Of a stretch of 18,342 nucleotides of DNA, positions 1 to 5,425 are shown piece by piece; the first letter of the stretch is position 1; each line of letters begins with the position of its first letter. A model generated the notes under the pieces. That model ran no database searches and was not told where the DNA came from. It saw nothing but the letters and a program-made list of their open reading frames with translations. Origin of the DNA: Spirochaetota bacterium (lineage in GTDB: Bacteria > Spirochaetota > JAHITG01); assembly GCA_018817865.1 (NCBI GenBank), contig JAHITG010000227.1:1-18342 (forward strand), in the 5' to 3' direction. Both the position numbers and the translations under genes were made by a program.

Positions 1-229
1 CCCATGAGTGGCCGACCAGTGTGATTGGATGATCCCCGTGCTTTTCCAGCAGACTTTTTAGCTCATGTACCTGGCCTTCCAGGGAATCCTCTGATTGAAA
101 TAATTCCAGAATACCATGAAATGAGGAAAGCTCCTCTGCTAATGGAGTGAGGCTGCCCGGTGCGCCGGGACCGCCATGAATAAGAGCAATACTATATGGA
201 GATTTTCCGTATATTTTTATTTTCCTCAT
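1..229 (-). CDS. Alpha/beta hydrolase, N-terminal part (runs off left edge)
   Basis: The minus-strand frame opens at ATG 229-227 and is still open at base 1, giving 76 residues plus one base. Two landmarks of the alpha/beta-hydrolase fold are visible. HGGPG at residues 18-22 is the oxyanion-hole loop typical of proline-iminopeptidase-like and epoxide-hydrolase-like members. GHSW at 73-76 followed by G is the nucleophile elbow, with Ser75 as the nucleophile. The substrate cannot be told because the acid and histidine lie outside the window. The ATG overlaps the TGA stop (228-226) of the preceding 37-aa frame as ATGA, and there is no Shine-Dalgarno before it, so translation is probably coupled to that small frame. 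There is no signal peptide, so a cytoplasmic location is likely. Confidence 0.9.
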   Translation of the reverse strand, partial: MRKIKIYGKSPYSIALIHGGPGAPGSLTPLAEELSSFHGILELFQSEDSLEGQVHELKSLLEKHGDHPITLVGHSW

Positions 230-339
230 CGGTTGGCAATGAATACTGAGACTGACAATCCAATTACAAGCATTCCCACTGAGATCGAGCCCGGGCCTAT
301 TAATACAATATTAAACTGTCTCTTAGCTTCTTTTTTCAT
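226..339 (-). CDS. Small single-span membrane peptide, 37 aa
   Basis: This is a short frame from ATG 339 to TGA 226. Its N-terminus is basic (MKKEAKRQ), and residues 11-34 are a continuous Gly/Val/Ile/Leu-rich stretch able to span a membrane once. It begins 18 bases after the stop of the upstream 133-aa gene, in the same frame, and its stop overlaps the start of the alpha/beta hydrolase (ATGA). The hydrolase has no ribosome site of its own, which argues that this small frame really is translated and couples the two genes. Its own ribosome site is poor (only a weak purine run). No family is recognised. It could be a membrane-inserted small protein or merely a coupling leader. Confidence 0.5.
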   Translation of the reverse strand: MKKEAKRQFNIVLIGPGSISVGMLVIGLSVSVFIANR

Positions 340-357
340 TTTTAATACCGCTTTTAT

Positions 358-759
358 TTATTCTTTTATGTTATTATAACAGGTCAATATAAATCGTACT
401 ATTTCATCCAGAAAGGGGTCGATCGCGATCTTACCGGTCCCTTCGTCGATCTCCTCTTTTAGAATTCCTTCCAGGTCGATCGTCACTCTGGCTCCTCTTG
501 TGCTCCTTCCCTTAGCTTTTTCAGGATTCTTCATTAAAGTTTCAAGTCTTCCCCAAAACAGTTCAGCCTCTTCTGTTGAAAGAATAACCTGAAAGCTTTT
601 GATAGGAAGCGCATCCGGCCCGTCAGAGTGGAAGTACATCCCGGAATTATCCACATCCATATCAATTGTATCTTTGTTTGGACAGAATGTGACCTTTGCC
701 TGATAATAAGCCAGGCATCCGCCGCTAACCGATATATGGCCTTCTTTCTTGAGCTTCAT
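358..759 (-). CDS. Hypothetical protein, 133 aa, cytoplasmic
   Basis: The start at ATG 759 is supported by AGGGGAT about 8 bases upstream. No family is recognised. The protein is acidic, has no signal peptide or membrane segment, and has a beta-rich first half (residues about 1-60, including CLAYYQAKVTFCPNKD). A helical segment follows around 61-80 (STEEAELFWGRLETLMKN), then a second amphipathic C-terminal segment. It is the first gene of a leftward set with the 37-aa membrane peptide and the alpha/beta hydrolase. A good promoter sits about 80-109 bases upstream (840-868), predicting a leader of roughly 70 nt. Codon use resembles the neighbouring real genes, so it is probably genuine. The function is unknown. 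Confidence 0.75.
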   Translation of the reverse strand: MKLKKEGHISVSGGCLAYYQAKVTFCPNKDTIDMDVDNSGMYFHSDGPDALPIKSFQVILSTEEAELFWGRLETLMKNPEKAKGRSTRGARVTIDLEGILKEEIDEGTGKIAIDPFLDEIVRFILTCYNNIKE

Positions 760-839
760 TATTAGATCCCCTGATCTTTTTTTGAATGATATAAATGCTA
801 TACCTGTTTTTTAAAGCTGCATTTTTAGGATATCCACTT

Positions 840-868
840 TATATACTATAATTTTAATAGTTAGTCAA
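840..868 (-). promoter_or_regulatory. Sigma70-type promoter for the leftward 133-aa gene
   Basis: On the minus strand, TTGACT (868-863) is followed after 17 bases by TATATA (845-840). The start codon of the 133-aa gene is at 759. The match is 5/6 at -35 with ideal spacing. Confidence 0.65.
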
Positions 869-876
869 TATTTTCC

Positions 877-905
877 TTGACTTTAAGGCTTAAATTTAGT
901 ATATT
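877..905 (+). promoter_or_regulatory. Sigma70-type promoter for the secreted-carbohydrase cluster
   Basis: TTGACT (877-882), 17 bases, then TATATT (900-905). Transcription would begin near 912, about 73 bases before the TTG start at 985. Its -35 lies only 8 bases from the -35 of the opposing promoter. Confidence 0.7.
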
Positions 906-967
906 TCATTCAATGATTAAATTATTAAAATAATAGAATTTTTGTTTTATTGTATTATACTATTCGA

Positions 968-987
968 AAAGGAGTGTAAAAAAATTG
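968..987 (+). promoter_or_regulatory. Ribosome site that fixes a TTG start
   Basis: AAAGGAG (968-974) lies 10 bases before TTG at 985-987. The codons after the TTG begin a clean signal peptide (MKTLLSLIFLFGL), so TTG rather than a later ATG is the start. Confidence 0.75.
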
Positions 988-2901
988 AAGACCCTTCTTT
1001 CCCTTATTTTTTTATTTGGATTATCTCCCTGCCTGCTTTTTTCTGCTGATAATATAAAAATGATCGCCTCTTTTGACGGCTCCCTTGAGAATACATTTCA
1101 GGGCTTATATAACAGGGTATTGAAAGTGCCGTCAATAGCAAATGCCTATCAGGATCCCGATGTTTTTTATGGTAAAGCAGGACGGAGCTTAAAGATCAAG
1201 GCTCACAGGGAAGAGGAGGGATGGTGCGGTATCTGGATGCATCTTTTCAGAACAAAGGATGAGCTGGAAAAAAAGCCGATAAAATTTTATGATCCCACGG
1301 CAGAAGGATATAAATATCTTTCTTTTATGGTCAAAGGGAAGAAAGGAGGAGAACTGTTTCAGGTGGGTGCTGCTGATAAAAAGAGGGTTGAGTCTGAGGA
1401 TCCTCTTCTCATCGGTCTAATCACTGATTATTTGAAAAAAGGAATAACCAGGGACTGGCAGGAGGTAGTGATACCGTTTGATATGATCGATATCGATCTT
1501 ACCACCTTTGGTCTGCTTCTTTTTGACTTTACAGAACCGGGTGATCATACGGTCTATATTGATAATATCTGTTTTAAAAGTGCGAAAAATGATAAATTGA
1601 ATTACTCCGGTAAACCATTTAGAAATAAGAGCAATATAAAGAAGGTGCAGAATGCCATGTGGGTATGGCTTGTAAATGATATACTCTTTAAAGAGAATGG
1701 GGCCCGTGATCTCTTTGCTTTTTGTAAAAAGCGGAATATCAATGAACTCTTTTTACAGCTTTTGTACGAATTCAAGGGGAAGAAAAAGGATAACAGCTTT
1801 ACCTGTATCGTGAAACAAAAAGATGCTTTTAGAAAATTTTTAAAAGAGGCACATGGAAAAAAGATAAAAGTCCATGTACTGGACGGATATCCCGACTGGG
1901 TCATGAGAGAGCGTCATCATGAGCCCCTGGCCCTTGCACAGGCGGTCTGTGATTACAATAAAGAGGTAGAACCAATTGAGAGGTTTGATGGTATTCATCT
2001 TGACAATGAGCCGTACCTTATGATCGCATTCAAATCTCCTTTTCGAAAGAGGATCTACAGAGAGTATATTGAGCTGAACGATAAACTGACGGAACTTATC
2101 CATAAAAATTCCGATATGGTCTTTGGTATTGATATCCCGTTCTTTCTGGAACAACCCTTTGAAACAACCGGAGAGATAGAACTTATCGAATATAAAGGAA
2201 AAAAGCAGGCAACCAGTTATCATCTTCTGGATATAGTTGATAATATCGGCATTATGGGCTATCGTGATTTTGCTTATGGCGCGGATGGAGCCATTTATCA
2301 CTGCCGGGACGAGATCAACTATGCAGAAAAAGTGAACAAGCCCGTTTACATCGGGGTGGAGGTCTTTAAATATCCTCTTATCACGGTTTATCTGATAGCC
2401 GGTTTTCCAAAAAAAGAGTTCTACAGGCGCCTGCAGAAAGAGGCTTCGGATATGGCTTTTATCAGCAGGATCGAGGACTTTCGGATACAGACTTTTGATG
2501 ATGGCCATAACGTCCATATAGGGATCGAAGTACCTGAAAATTATAAGGATATGGAGAAAGTCAAAAATTCTGTCAGGAAACTGGCCGGCAGGTTCGGGAT
2601 CAATGAATATAAGAAAAAGAGTACAATTATAGATGAGTCTCTGGAGAATGCAGAATTCGGGATCCCGAAAGATGTGGAATGGGAGAATTTTATTCCCATG
2701 GAATACAGGTACGAGGATTCCAGAGAGTTTTACAGGGGATTCAAGGCTACGCTGATCATGCTTCCCAAAATTACATACGCGGAGGAGAGCCTGAAATATT
2801 TAAATGAAGAGCTGAAATGGATCCAGTATGAATTCAGTGATAAAAGGTCATTTTACGGATTTGCCATACATTATTATGATGTATTTAGAAAAATGAAATA
2901 A
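985..2901 (+). CDS. Secreted glycoside-hydrolase-like protein: galactose-binding-like domain plus TIM barrel
   Basis: 638 aa from a TTG start. A signal peptide covers about residues 1-20 (cleavage near LFS-AD). Residues about 25-200 form a beta-sandwich, carbohydrate-binding-like domain (CIA30/CBM11 type by pattern). It shares EGWCGIW 78-84, VKGKKGGELFQVGAAD 116-131, WQEVVIP 158-164 and YIDNICF 191-197 with the 205-aa protein two genes on. Residues about 222-635 resemble a TIM-barrel glycoside hydrolase: MWVWLVND 225-232, then FDGIHLDNEPY 334-344 with Asp340/Glu342 as likely acid residues, VEV 458-460 (Glu459), and SFYGFAIHYYD 622-632 as the last strand. The same landmarks occur in the 527/525-aa protein at 5423. 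A long insertion (about 470-610) separates the last two landmarks. It is first in a tight rightward set. The substrate is unknown, and no established GH family can be assigned by eye. Confidence 0.85.
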   Translation: MKTLLSLIFLFGLSPCLLFSADNIKMIASFDGSLENTFQGLYNRVLKVPSIANAYQDPDVFYGKAGRSLKIKAHREEEGWCGIWMHLFRTKDELEKKPIKFYDPTAEGYKYLSFMVKGKKGGELFQVGAADKKRVESEDPLLIGLITDYLKKGITRDWQEVVIPFDMIDIDLTTFGLLLFDFTEPGDHTVYIDNICFKSAKNDKLNYSGKPFRNKSNIKKVQNAMWVWLVNDILFKENGARDLFAFCKKRNINELFLQLLYEFKGKKKDNSFTCIVKQKDAFRKFLKEAHGKKIKVHVLDGYPDWVMRERHHEPLALAQAVCDYNKEVEPIERFDGIHLDNEPYLMIAFKSPFRKRIYREYIELNDKLTELIHKNSDMVFGIDIPFFLEQPFETTGEIELIEYKGKKQATSYHLLDIVDNIGIMGYRDFAYGADGAIYHCRDEINYAEKVNKPVYIGVEVFKYPLITVYLIAGFPKKEFYRRLQKEASDMAFISRIEDFRIQTFDDGHNVHIGIEVPENYKDMEKVKNSVRKLAGRFGINEYKKKSTIIDESLENAEFGIPKDVEWENFIPMEYRYEDSREFYRGFKATLIMLPKITYAEESLKYLNEELKWIQYEFSDKRSFYGFAIHYYDVFRKMK

Positions 2902-2915
2902 GGGTCATTTAATTT

Positions 2916-4217
2916 ATGAGAAGATGTATTATTATTTTAATTTGTATTTTACTTTTATCGGCTTCAAAGAAAAAAGCCATGGCTGATGAGATCACAAATA
3001 CAGGATCTTTGTATAGGCAGTTCAGCTATGGACTTTCCATTGATAAGGATTTTATTTATCTTAATAACGAAAAATTCATTGTAAAGGGAATCAGTTACAA
3101 TCCCTATTACCCCCTGGAGCGCAATGGTGACGACATGCGCAAGGCAAAATTTGAAGATGACCTGGAAAAGATCAAAGAAGCCAATATTAATTCGATACTT
3201 TTGTACTGGAGAAGGCCTTTACGGATCTATTATGCATGCAGGGAACTTGGCTTGAAGATCATACAGGGTATTCCAATTCACCATAAGACCGGTGATTTTC
3301 AGGATGAGCGCCTGAAAAAGATGATCAAGAGCAGGATCAGGACTATTGTTGATTATGTCAATAAGAATAACCTATCCGATGCGATCCTTGCATATTTTAT
3401 CGGGGGAGAGATCGATCCGTACAGTATCAGAACTTCAGATTTTAAGAACAAAGGATTGGAAAATTTTAAAGGCCGATATTTTTCCAGTGAAAGGGAGCTT
3501 AATTCCATTGAAAATTTTTTAATGGAGATGGCGGATTACCTCCGCGATTATGAACTTACGACCTATTCTAATACTCATATGATAAGCCATATCAACTGGC
3601 CTTCCAGTGATGAAGTATTGAATATTGACTTTATGGATATTGCTTTTTTTGATATTTATTCCTATTGGCCCGAGGATGTCTCCGAGTTTCAGCCCGGTGG
3701 TTCTTTTACAGGCACTTCATACCAGGGTTACCTGGAAGAGCTAAAGGAAAAGTATACGGGTTGTCCCCTGATCGTATCCGAATTCGGATATCCGACCGCG
3801 CCGGAGGATGATTTGGCTTCGGTTGATGAAAAGACTCAAGGAAGAGAGATCGTGAACCGCTGGATCGATATTCTGACCTCAAAAAATCCTATTGCCGGGG
3901 GAAGTATCTTTGAATGGAATGATGAATGGTGGAAGCAGGGAAAAGGTGCACAGTTTGTGGAATTCGAAAAAGACCCGGGAGCACATGAAAAGGATGATTA
4001 CGAAGAATGGTTCGGCATCATCAGTATTGACGGAACTTCATATACAAATTATAAGGTCCGGCCCAAACCGGCCTATGATTCCGTGAAGATGATGTATCAC
4101 AGTGATTTTGATCCAGTGAAATATTTTAAAGAGATCCGGACAAATAAAGGAGGTGATGGCACGACATTAGTAACGAACAAGGTAAAAACTGCCGATATAA
4201 AAAGAGATAAATATTAA
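2916..4217 (+). CDS. Secreted (beta/alpha)8 glycoside hydrolase, GH2/GH5-like clan A
   Basis: 433 aa, starting 15 bases after the previous stop, with TAAGGG as a modest ribosome site. Residues 1-23 look like a signal peptide (MRRCIIILICILLLSAS then KKKAMA). The barrel begins with FIYLNNEKFIVKGISYNPYY (46-65), the usual entry of GH2/GH5-like catalytic domains. The putative acid/base Glu165 lies in FIGGEIDPY at the end of a strand, and the putative nucleophile Glu289 in LIVSEFGYPT (285-294). IFEWNDEWWK at 331-340 is an aromatic last-strand motif seen in related beta-glucan or mannan-type enzymes. Two strand-end glutamates about 124 residues apart fit a retaining clan GH-A enzyme. The lysine- and threonine-rich tail (about 405-433) looks disordered. 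The substrate is not determinable. Shares its operon with two binding-domain proteins. Confidence 0.83.
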   Translation: MRRCIIILICILLLSASKKKAMADEITNTGSLYRQFSYGLSIDKDFIYLNNEKFIVKGISYNPYYPLERNGDDMRKAKFEDDLEKIKEANINSILLYWRRPLRIYYACRELGLKIIQGIPIHHKTGDFQDERLKKMIKSRIRTIVDYVNKNNLSDAILAYFIGGEIDPYSIRTSDFKNKGLENFKGRYFSSERELNSIENFLMEMADYLRDYELTTYSNTHMISHINWPSSDEVLNIDFMDIAFFDIYSYWPEDVSEFQPGGSFTGTSYQGYLEELKEKYTGCPLIVSEFGYPTAPEDDLASVDEKTQGREIVNRWIDILTSKNPIAGGSIFEWNDEWWKQGKGAQFVEFEKDPGAHEKDDYEEWFGIISIDGTSYTNYKVRPKPAYDSVKMMYHSDFDPVKYFKEIRTNKGGDGTTLVTNKVKTADIKRDKY

Positions 4218-4222
4218 GGAGG
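4216..4222 (+). promoter_or_regulatory. Strong Shine-Dalgarno overlapping the upstream stop
   Basis: AAGGAGG at 4216-4222 overlaps the TAA (4215-4217) of the glycoside hydrolase gene and lies 6 bases before ATG 4229. It is the best ribosome site in the cluster and suggests high output of the small binding protein. Confidence 0.75.
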
Positions 4223-4228
4223 AAAGAG

Positions 4229-4846
4229 ATGAAAAAAATTACTTTATTAATTTCAGCTTTATTCATATTAACTCAGGTCGTTCTTGTGGCTGCTGCCGAA
4301 GAGAGTGTTCTGGTCGTAGATGATATGAAGAAGATGAAGAACAATCTGAATGGAAGATGCGCTGTTTACCAGAAAGCACCTTCCAGGGCGGGTTTTTCCA
4401 AGATCGAAGTTGAAAGGAATGGAAAAGCGGATAAGGTTTTAAAGATCAAATTCGATAAAAAAGGTGAAGGCGGCCCGTACGGGAACGGCGGATGGTGCGG
4501 GTACTATACCCTTGTAAAAAAAGGAAAGAATTTTCTGGATGTTTCCGGGTATAAGAAACTGACCTTATGGGTAAAAGGCGAGAAGGGCGGAGAGAAATTC
4601 AAGATAGGTGCAGCGGACCAGACCTATGAAGCTTCAGGAGACAGTGCAAAATCAGATGAGATCGGAGCTTATCTTCCTGACAAAAAAATTACAACAAAAT
4701 GGCAGAAAGCTGTTATTCCGCTGGATGACATTTTTATTGAATGGTCTATGCTGGCTTCTTTAGCTGTAAATTTTGAGACGGATCTGTATGAGAACGGTGC
4801 TGCAAATGGCGTTGTCTATATTGATGAGATACAGTTCGAGAAGTAG
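4229..4846 (+). CDS. Secreted stand-alone galactose-binding-like (CBM-like) protein
   Basis: 205 aa with a signal peptide of about 22 residues (cleavage after VLVAAA). The rest is a single beta-sandwich domain. It matches the N-terminal domain of the 638-aa protein almost collinearly: GGWCGYY 87-93, LTLWVKGEKGGEKFKIGAAD 111-130, KWQKAVIPLDD 157-167 and YIDEIQF 197-203. These are the features of CIA30/CBM11-like carbohydrate-binding modules, including the tryptophan-rich sheet and a final strand reading V-Y-I-D. There is no catalytic domain. It probably binds a glycan in the periplasm or outside the cell, possibly presenting substrate to the hydrolases encoded beside it. Its stop (TAG 4844-4846) is one base before the left arm of the structured repeat element, so that element could form the 3' end of this mRNA. 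Confidence 0.85.
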   Translation: MKKITLLISALFILTQVVLVAAAEESVLVVDDMKKMKNNLNGRCAVYQKAPSRAGFSKIEVERNGKADKVLKIKFDKKGEGGPYGNGGWCGYYTLVKKGKNFLDVSGYKKLTLWVKGEKGGEKFKIGAADQTYEASGDSAKSDEIGAYLPDKKITTKWQKAVIPLDDIFIEWSMLASLAVNFETDLYENGAANGVVYIDEIQFEK

Positions 4847-4847
4847 T

Positions 4848-4990
4848 ATGCAAGATGAATCAAGTGTTTTGGTTCCCTTATTCTCGAATCCCATCCATGG
4901 GATTCTCCGAGAGCCATATCTATTTTTGCCTCCTGCAAAAATAACGATATGGCAAGCCGGGAACCTTAAAACACTTGATTCATCTTGTAT
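4848..4990. other. Three-way-junction fold (possible structured RNA or extruding DNA)
   Basis: There are three nested helices. Helix 1 pairs 4848-4877 with 4959-4990: 3 outer pairs (one G-U as RNA), 20 perfect pairs, then 7 more across an unpaired TT at 4966-4967. Arm A pairs TCTC+GAATCCCA (4882-4893) with TGGGATTC+GAGA (4898-4912), with loop TCCA and a TCC bulge at 4906-4908. Arm B pairs GCCATATC+TATTTTTGC (4913-4929) with GCAAAAATA+GATATGGC (4935-4953), with loop CTCCT and an AC bulge at 4944-4945. All three bulges are on the 3' side. About 57 pairs in 143 nt cannot be chance. Whether it acts as RNA, as a transcript 3'-end protector, or as a mobile-DNA palindrome is not known. Confidence 0.75.
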
Positions 4991-5020
4991 TGGGGTGGAG
5001 GGTGCGGTTGGAAATTAATA

Positions 5021-5048
5021 CACATGTTATCCCATTTGGTGGGAAGGT
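5021..5048. other. Hairpin in repeat unit 1
   Basis: TCCCA-TTTGG-TGGGA (5030-5042) is the inner stem. The outer CAC (5021-5023) can pair with GTG (5047-5049), weaker here than in the next two units because the second half reads CACAT rather than CACCT. Confidence 0.5.
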
Positions 5049-5120
5049 GAGGTAAAGCCGGGAACCTTAAAACACTTGATTCATCTTATATTGAAGGGAG
5101 GGTGCGGTTGGAAATTAATA

Positions 5121-5149
5121 CACCTGATATCCCATTTGGTGGGAAGGTG
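5121..5149. other. Hairpin in repeat unit 2
   Basis: CACCT (5121-5125) pairs with AGGTG (5145-5149). Across a 4-base GATA bulge, TCCCA (5130-5134) pairs with TGGGA (5140-5144) around loop TTTGG. The stem is kept in all three units. Confidence 0.55.
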
Positions 5150-5220
5150 AGGTAAAGCCGGGAACCTTAAAACACTTGATTCATCTTATATTGAAGGGAG
5201 GGTACGGTTGGAAATTAATA

Positions 5221-5250
5221 CACCTGTTTTCCCATTCGTGGGGGAAGGTG
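5221..5250. other. Hairpin in repeat unit 3 with altered loop
   Basis: CACCT (5221-5225) pairs with AGGTG (5246-5250), and CCCA (5231-5234) pairs with TGGG (5239-5242) around TTCG. Compared with the other units the loop has shortened and the right side has gained bases, yet the stem remains. This suggests the fold is constrained. Confidence 0.55.
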
Positions 5251-5291
5251 AGGTAAAACCGGGAACCTTAAAACACTTGATTCATCTTGTA

Positions 5292-5411
5292 TGCGATGTA
5301 ACGAGGTTGGTTGTAAATCAAAAGTTCGATTATTCTATTTGGATAGAGTGAAAATGAAACACTTGGCTGGAATAACTGCTGAGTGATTTCTTTATTTAAA
5401 ATTACATATAT
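5292..5411. other. Gap between repeat element and next gene, nothing assigned
   Basis: About 120 bases remain between the last inverted-repeat copy and the ribosome site at 5412. It holds a weak echo of the repeat (AAACACTTG at 5357-5365) and no convincing promoter or hairpin. The downstream gene may be read through from upstream or use a promoter too degenerate to call. Confidence 0.4.
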
Positions 5412-5425
5412 TTGAGGTGAATATG
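5412..5425 (+). promoter_or_regulatory. Ribosome site choosing ATG 5423 over GTG 5417
   Basis: TTGAGGTGA (5412-5420) contains the Shine-Dalgarno core GAGGTG. The GTG at 5417 lies inside that core and cannot be served by it, whereas ATG 5423 is 5 bases from GAGG and starts a standard signal peptide (MKKRSIVFF). Confidence 0.7.

Larger units (their letters stand above)
4956..5291. repeat. Tandem repeat, about 100-bp unit, 3.3 copies
   Basis: Units begin at GCCGGGAACC 4956, 5057 and 5157, with a fourth partial unit from 5258 (ACCGGGAACC). Periods are 101, 100 and 101 bp. Each full unit has the 3' strand of helix 1, then a purine-rich GGGAGGGTGCGGTTGG-like segment, GAAATTAATACAC, and a small hairpin. 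Units differ at few positions, mainly in the hairpin loop, in GTAT/ATAT, and in a 1-base length change. Unit length and the absence of unique spacers exclude CRISPR. Confidence 0.85.
4848..5295. repeat. Structured repeat element, about 450 bp, bounded by inverted copies of a 30-bp sequence
   Basis: This non-coding stretch fills most of the gap between the 205-aa gene and the gene at 5423. The left arm contains CAAGATGAATCAAGTGTTTT (4851-4870). Its exact 20-base reverse complement occurs four times downstream, or 19 bases where the final G is A: at 4968-4987, 5068-5087, 5168-5187 and 5270-5289. GGTTCCC/GGGAACC extends the match on the inner side. The first right copy closes a cloverleaf-like fold, and the next three end tandem units of about 100 bp. 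The last copy is followed by TATGCG, echoing TATGC at the left edge, so the whole block has terminal inverted repeats like a MITE. No transposase or clear target duplication is visible. No known family is recognised. Confidence 0.8.

Noticed and set aside
176..379. 67-codon plus-strand frame near the left edge
   Set aside because: It lies opposite the alpha/beta hydrolase start and the 37-aa frame, has no ribosome site, and its composition reflects the antisense of a coding region.
1840..2517. 225-codon frame on the minus strand within the 638-aa gene
   Set aside because: It is antisense to a gene with signal peptide, domains and homologous neighbour. No ribosome site or recognisable family, so a shadow frame.
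4848..4990. Ordinary Rho-independent terminator of the 205-aa gene
   Set aside because: There is no T-run after the helix and the structure has three helices. It might still stop or stabilise transcripts, but not as a standard terminator.
4773..5018. 81-codon plus-strand frame overlapping the end of the 205-aa gene and the fold
   Set aside because: It is out of frame with the real gene and runs through the palindromes. No ribosome site or family match.
4956..5291. CRISPR array
   Set aside because: The repeating unit is about 100 bp and nearly identical throughout, with no unique spacers and no cas genes nearby.
4848..5295. Integron attC sites
   Set aside because: Bulged palindromes recall attC, but no RYYYAAC/GTTRRRY core sites, gene cassettes or integrase are seen in the window.
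5301..5340. tRNA-Tyr-like string (TTGTAAATC then AGTTCGATT)
   Set aside because: The anticodon and T-loop words are present, but the anticodon stem has a mismatch, the T stem does not pair, and no acceptor or D arm exists. Likely coincidence.
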